From NCBI GenBank assembly GCA_001599935.1, contig BCIJ01000005.1, positions 741,461-805,460 on the forward strand: 64,000 nt of DNA, in the 5' to 3' direction. The notes beneath the pieces were generated by a model. It did no database searches. It was given only the letters and a program-made list of their open reading frames with translations, and was not told the origin of the DNA. Shown here in pieces: positions 61,050 to 64,000 of this stretch. The first letter of the stretch is position 1, and each line of letters opens with the position of its first letter. A program made the translations under genes and the position numbers. Source of the DNA: Holtermannia corniformis. Lineage: Eukaryota > Basidiomycota > Tremellomycetes > Holtermanniales.

Positions 61050-62201
61050 TCATGCACTCCTGAACCACGGGTAGCTGCCGAGTCCTCCAGAGCTCACTCT
61101 TGACACCTGCCACGTCTCGGTCAGGATCACCACGAGTGGCTTGATTCGAGCAATCAGCTCAATGATGCTCTCCAGTTTTGCATGATTGCTGTGTCCGAGT
61201 CCGTTGCAGTTTAGGGTCAGCACGCTTATGGGTGGGCTCATGGCGTTGACGGCCGGTATGTGTCCGCTGACCAGCATGACAGTCCCGAGTATCCCCAATT
61301 GGGTGGTGTTCTTTGTCCGTGTGTTTCGGCCGCTGATGGTGGCGGTCACTATTAACGCAACGAGGGTACATATCCAGTCTATGGAGCGTATTATCCGGTA
61401 TCCACCTGAGCTACCACACTGACGGGTTCCATGGGACGGGGTGGGGGCCAGGCTAGCCGGCAGGTGGGAATGAGTGTTGTATGGCGTGATAGCGTCCTTC
61501 GTACAGAGTCTGTGGGATGTGTTGTTATCGGAGGGTGGCGTCGTCACAGGACCTGTTTTAGTTACTTTTCCGAATCTCCGTAGTTCGCGATCTGTGCTTA
61601 CTCCTTCGATGTCTGCGTCCATAAATGCTTCTTCAGCAGTGTTGTTTCCGGCGTCATCCATCTGGACGTCTCCGCCCCGGGTGATTTTTGCTCCCCCTGT
61701 CACTTTGCAGTTACGTGTGACGCCCTCGCCTAAGGAAGACGAGGACTGGGAGGTCGAGGCGGGATCGGCGAAGATCTACCTCCGAAAGGGAAACTCTCAG
61801 TCGCGCAGCGGAAAGCGAGGNTCCGCACTACGAGGAACCTCGAGGATCGACGAGCGAGAATAGAGTGAGAACACTATAATATTCGAGCGATGTAGATACA
61901 ACAAGAAACGACGCGAAGACGAGGGGGCGCGGCGGCACAGCCGCAGCGCACAGACAGTGGTGCGATTAGCACCAGTGGCACTCTGAGCGCCGCGCAGCGG
62001 CTACTCGCCACGTGACACCGCCATAGGCGTGACATTACGGCCGCTGCGTTCCCTTTTTGCCGACGTCACCGCCTCTGCCGCCTTCTTGCGTCCAACCCTC
62101 CTTTTGGTCGACCCTGTTGGGGTTGATGTCACGCTGCCAGTGGCGCGGTCCGGCGTCGCCGGAGTCTCCGGGGTTCCCTTCGGTTCGCGCTGTCCCTGCA
62201 T
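61050..62201 (-). mobile_element. LINE ORF1 and N-terminal endonuclease, split by a repeat
   Basis: The start ATG is at 62201 (MQGQREPKGTPETPATP), a basic Ser/Thr-rich ORF1-like part. It is interrupted at 62034 by mobile repeat copy 2 and resumes in the same frame at about 61705. After hydrophobic stretches the frame shows the endonuclease opening ISVLTLNCNGLGHSN and VVILTETW, and it stops at 61050, before the rest of the endonuclease. It is non-functional as it stands. Confidence 0.7.
61716..62034 (-). mobile_element. dispersed mobile repeat, copy 2, with TTAC target duplication
   Basis: The ends are GTGTGACGCCCTCGCC and GGCGTGACA, which form short imperfect inverted repeats. The flanks carry TTAC on both sides, as expected of a target-site duplication. 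It matches copy 1 (24172) and copy 3 (62207) through the interior, including the GTGGTGCGAT-AGCACCAGTGGCAC hairpin. It encodes no protein. One N at 61822. Confidence 0.75.
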
Positions 62202-62206
62202 GGTTG

Positions 62207-62535
62207 GTGTGAGGGCCTCGCCGAGAGAAGGCGATAGCCCGAAAGGAGAGGCGAGATCGACGCGGCGATCGGCCTCGGGAAAGCGGGACTCTAGATCGCG
62301 CGATGCGGAAAGCTAAGTTCCGCACTCGAGGGCTCTGGAGGATCGACGAGAGAGAATAGGATGAACACTATAATATTCGAGCGATGGAGATACAACAAGA
62401 GACNANAGAANNAAAGGGCGCGCGCAGGCGCGGCCGCACCGCCGCAGCGCACAGACAGTGGTGCGATAGCACCAGTGGCNCNTNGCGAGGCGGTCTCCTT
62501 CGCANCCCGCACGTGGCACAGCCATAGGCGTGACA
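62207..62535 (-). mobile_element. dispersed mobile repeat, copy 3
   Basis: The left end is GTGTGAGGGCCTCGCCGAGAG. The interior and the right end (CCATAGGCGTGACAG) match copies 1 and 2. No target duplication was found. Several N bases. It abuts the LINE ORF1 start codon region. Confidence 0.7.
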
Positions 62536-62600
62536 GTCGCCCCCCCCTACGAGGACGAGCTCCGTGAGTCCAGGCTCCTTCCCTCGGTGAGGGCCCTGCG

Positions 62601-63919
62601 GGTGCGAAAACGCAGTCTTCGCAGGGTGATCAGGTCGATTTCGATCGACCTCCAAAGGAGTGCCCTGAAACGGTGTCGGTGTTTCAAACCGCGACTGTCG
62701 TGATGGTGTTGAAACCGGCGTTTCGCCGGCGAGGTCCGTGCGTACGATTGAGATGCGATAAAAGACCGCTGAGGCCACGTCTGTCTTCACTTCCAACAAC
62801 CACCATGGTGCAGACACGCAACGGTGTTGACGCGAATGCGGGTGCGGCGGGTGGCGAAGGCGCGGGTGCGGGTGCGTCTGCGGCGAGCACTGCGGGCGAA
62901 GCAGCGGGTGCGGCGGCGGCGAGCTCTGGCGAGCCGGTTGCGCAAGTCCGGGTTTCGCAGACCCCCGATGGTCCTGAGGTGGACTGCATTGCCGANATCG
63001 ACGAGCCCATCGGCGAGGACCTTGACGAATGGCGCGAGCGGTTTGAAGCNCTCGCGGATGCCGGTGCGAAGACCCGTGGGGTCGCCTTGTGCGACAACGA
63101 GTCCCTGCTCGCGGTTGGCGGTTCGAAACGGTGCGCTCGNTGCCANAGCAGNAACGAGTGGTGCTTNGTNGTNTGCGCGAAGCCGCCNGGCGATGCCCCG
63201 CCCACGGTGACCGGGACNCGGTGAGTCGAGTGCGAANNGTTGCTTTTCGCANGGCGCTAATNTCGGGTTCTAGTTGCGTCCACTGCCTGTACGGTCGCCG
63301 TGCGTGCTCCTTCCGTCCGCCGGAAGCGACTACTCGGCGCGGCGTTGCGAGCATGCCGTCTGCGCTGCACGCCAAGGCGACNGACGCCATGAAGGAGCTC
63401 GGTCGCTTCTGGCAGGGGACCCTGGTGCCAAAGCTCGAGGATGCTGTCGTGCGGGGTGACGGCTCGGTCCGCGTCTCGTTCTCCGCGGCCGAGCTGCAAG
63501 CGTTTCGTGCGACGAAGGCGCACACCAAGATCGTCTTCAAGACGATCAAAGGTGCNAAGTTGCGCACGACGAAGCGTCCGCCGNCGGCGCAAGAGTCCTC
63601 CGACATCGANATGGAGGACCTCGAGTAGGCGGTGCGAAACTGCGGTTTTCGCGGGGTGGTGGGTGGGCTTTCGCGCCGGTGAAAGGGGATTCAGAAATGG
63701 AGGGACGTAGGATTAGGAGAGGGGAAGCGGTTGTATTAAAAGTGGGATGTACGGGTCTTGCGGTCGTTACTACAGTCTTGAGGAAGTACAATTATAGTTG
63801 CTTGATAGTTGGCGGAGTGATCGTGATTGTAGAATGAGTGTGTTTGGTGTGTCGTGAAGGATATTACTGAAGGTGCGGAAGTGGTGTTCGTGGTGCGAAA
63901 AGGTTACTTTCGGAGGGCG
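62601..63919. repeat. dispersed GTGCGAAA...TTTCGC hairpins (four)
   Basis: Four short stem-loops with arms of the form TGCGAAA/TTTCGCA occur at about 62601-62625, 63230-63256, 63631-63657 and 63892-63919, each followed by GGG-type bases. Confidence 0.6.
62805..63628 (+). CDS. repeat-borne Cys-rich protein with a split zinc-cluster motif
   Basis: The protein begins MVQTRNGVDANAG, followed by an Ala/Gly-rich low-complexity stretch. A middle part has DEPIGEDLDEWRERFE. The Cys motif is RCAxC-x5-C, then CAKPxGDAPPTVTGTR, and after an intron at about 63222-63279 it continues CVHCLYGRRACSF. This spacing of two Cys triplets around a Gly/Pro linker is one I associate with basidiomycete proteins near retroelements. 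A helical C-terminus with VRVSFSAAELQAF follows, and it ends MEDLE. Several N bases leave residues unknown. The function is not known; nucleic-acid binding is inferred. Confidence 0.6.
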
Positions 63920-64000
63920 TTGTAGGTTGGTGGAGCGACGGAATTAGGGTTTTCGGAATGGAATTTGTGGAGTTTCTGTTTGAGGTGCTTGATGTTCGCG
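63629..64000. other. right end, repeat-like, no gene recognised
   Basis: The last 372 bp contain two of the GTGCGAAA hairpins and G/T-rich sequence. No frame of note is present. Confidence 0.4.

Noticed and set aside
60832..61074. Plus-strand frame with an Asp-rich run over the N cluster
   Set aside because: The run comes from GACGAC-type sequence with ambiguous bases. The minus-strand LINE frame is the better reading.
62368..63606. Minus-strand frame of about 410 codons
   Set aside because: It runs across a mobile repeat and the Cys-rich gene with many ambiguous bases. Its length comes from GC-rich sequence and N bases.

Overview
The window is nuclear DNA of a fungus, most probably a basidiomycete. 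The genes are dense and intron-rich. Introns are mostly 35-60 nt, begin GTNNGN, and carry a CTGAC/CTAAC-like branch point 10-20 nt before the AG. Only fungi have several of the genes (fused mitochondrial ARG5,6, a Zn2Cys6 regulator with a fungal-specific domain, a Shp1-type UBX cofactor). The repeat-borne protein at the right end has a split cysteine motif that I associate with basidiomycete repeats. A Pucciniomycotina yeast-like genome is a guess only. CDS coordinates below run from start to stop and include introns. Exons were joined by eye from reading frame, splice signals and family similarity.

Layout. 0-21 kb is ordinary housekeeping sequence: a SAM methyltransferase (-), a small unknown gene (-), the DEAH helicase Prp43 (+), a Dal5/FEN2-type anion permease (+), a large LRR-like protein (+), a Munc13/Git1-like C2 protein (-), APC10/Doc1 (+) and an aldehyde dehydrogenase (+). 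21-25.6 kb is the unusual part: six small genes on the minus strand encode related, roughly 90-110-residue, signal-less helical proteins. Two of them lie in a recent duplication that includes their flanks, and the array is interrupted by a TACGGATC-rich block and a mobile repeat. 25.8-51 kb returns to ordinary genes: a Zn2Cys6 regulator, a short-chain dehydrogenase, a TMEM205-like membrane protein, a small LEA-like mitochondrial protein, a GPI-type secreted protein, malic enzyme, Shp1/p47, a polysaccharide deacetylase, a kinesin-14, ARG5,6, two unknown proteins and the ATP synthase alpha subunit. 51-58 kb has bL21m (divergent from ATP1), a tRNA-Asn with an intron, Sde2, an Hlj1/DNAJB12-like ER J-protein, a PHOSPHO-type phosphatase and a second J-protein. 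A second identical tRNA-Asn lies at 58.1 kb.

From 58.2 kb to the end the sequence is repeat-derived: LINE pieces (RNase H, post-reverse-transcriptase region, endonuclease, ORF1) on the minus strand, a block of GGAGC-rich short repeats, two more copies of the ~320-bp mobile repeat (one inserted in the LINE ORF1 with a target duplication), and a Cys-rich repeat-borne protein with several GTGCGAAA...TTTCGC hairpins around it. Scattered N bases fall almost only in this part.

Functionally the conserved genes are independent housekeeping functions. The clear local groupings are two mitochondrial genes sharing one 266-bp divergent promoter (ATP1 and bL21m), two J-domain proteins flanking a phosphatase, and the small-protein array beside a pathway-type Zn2Cys6 regulator.
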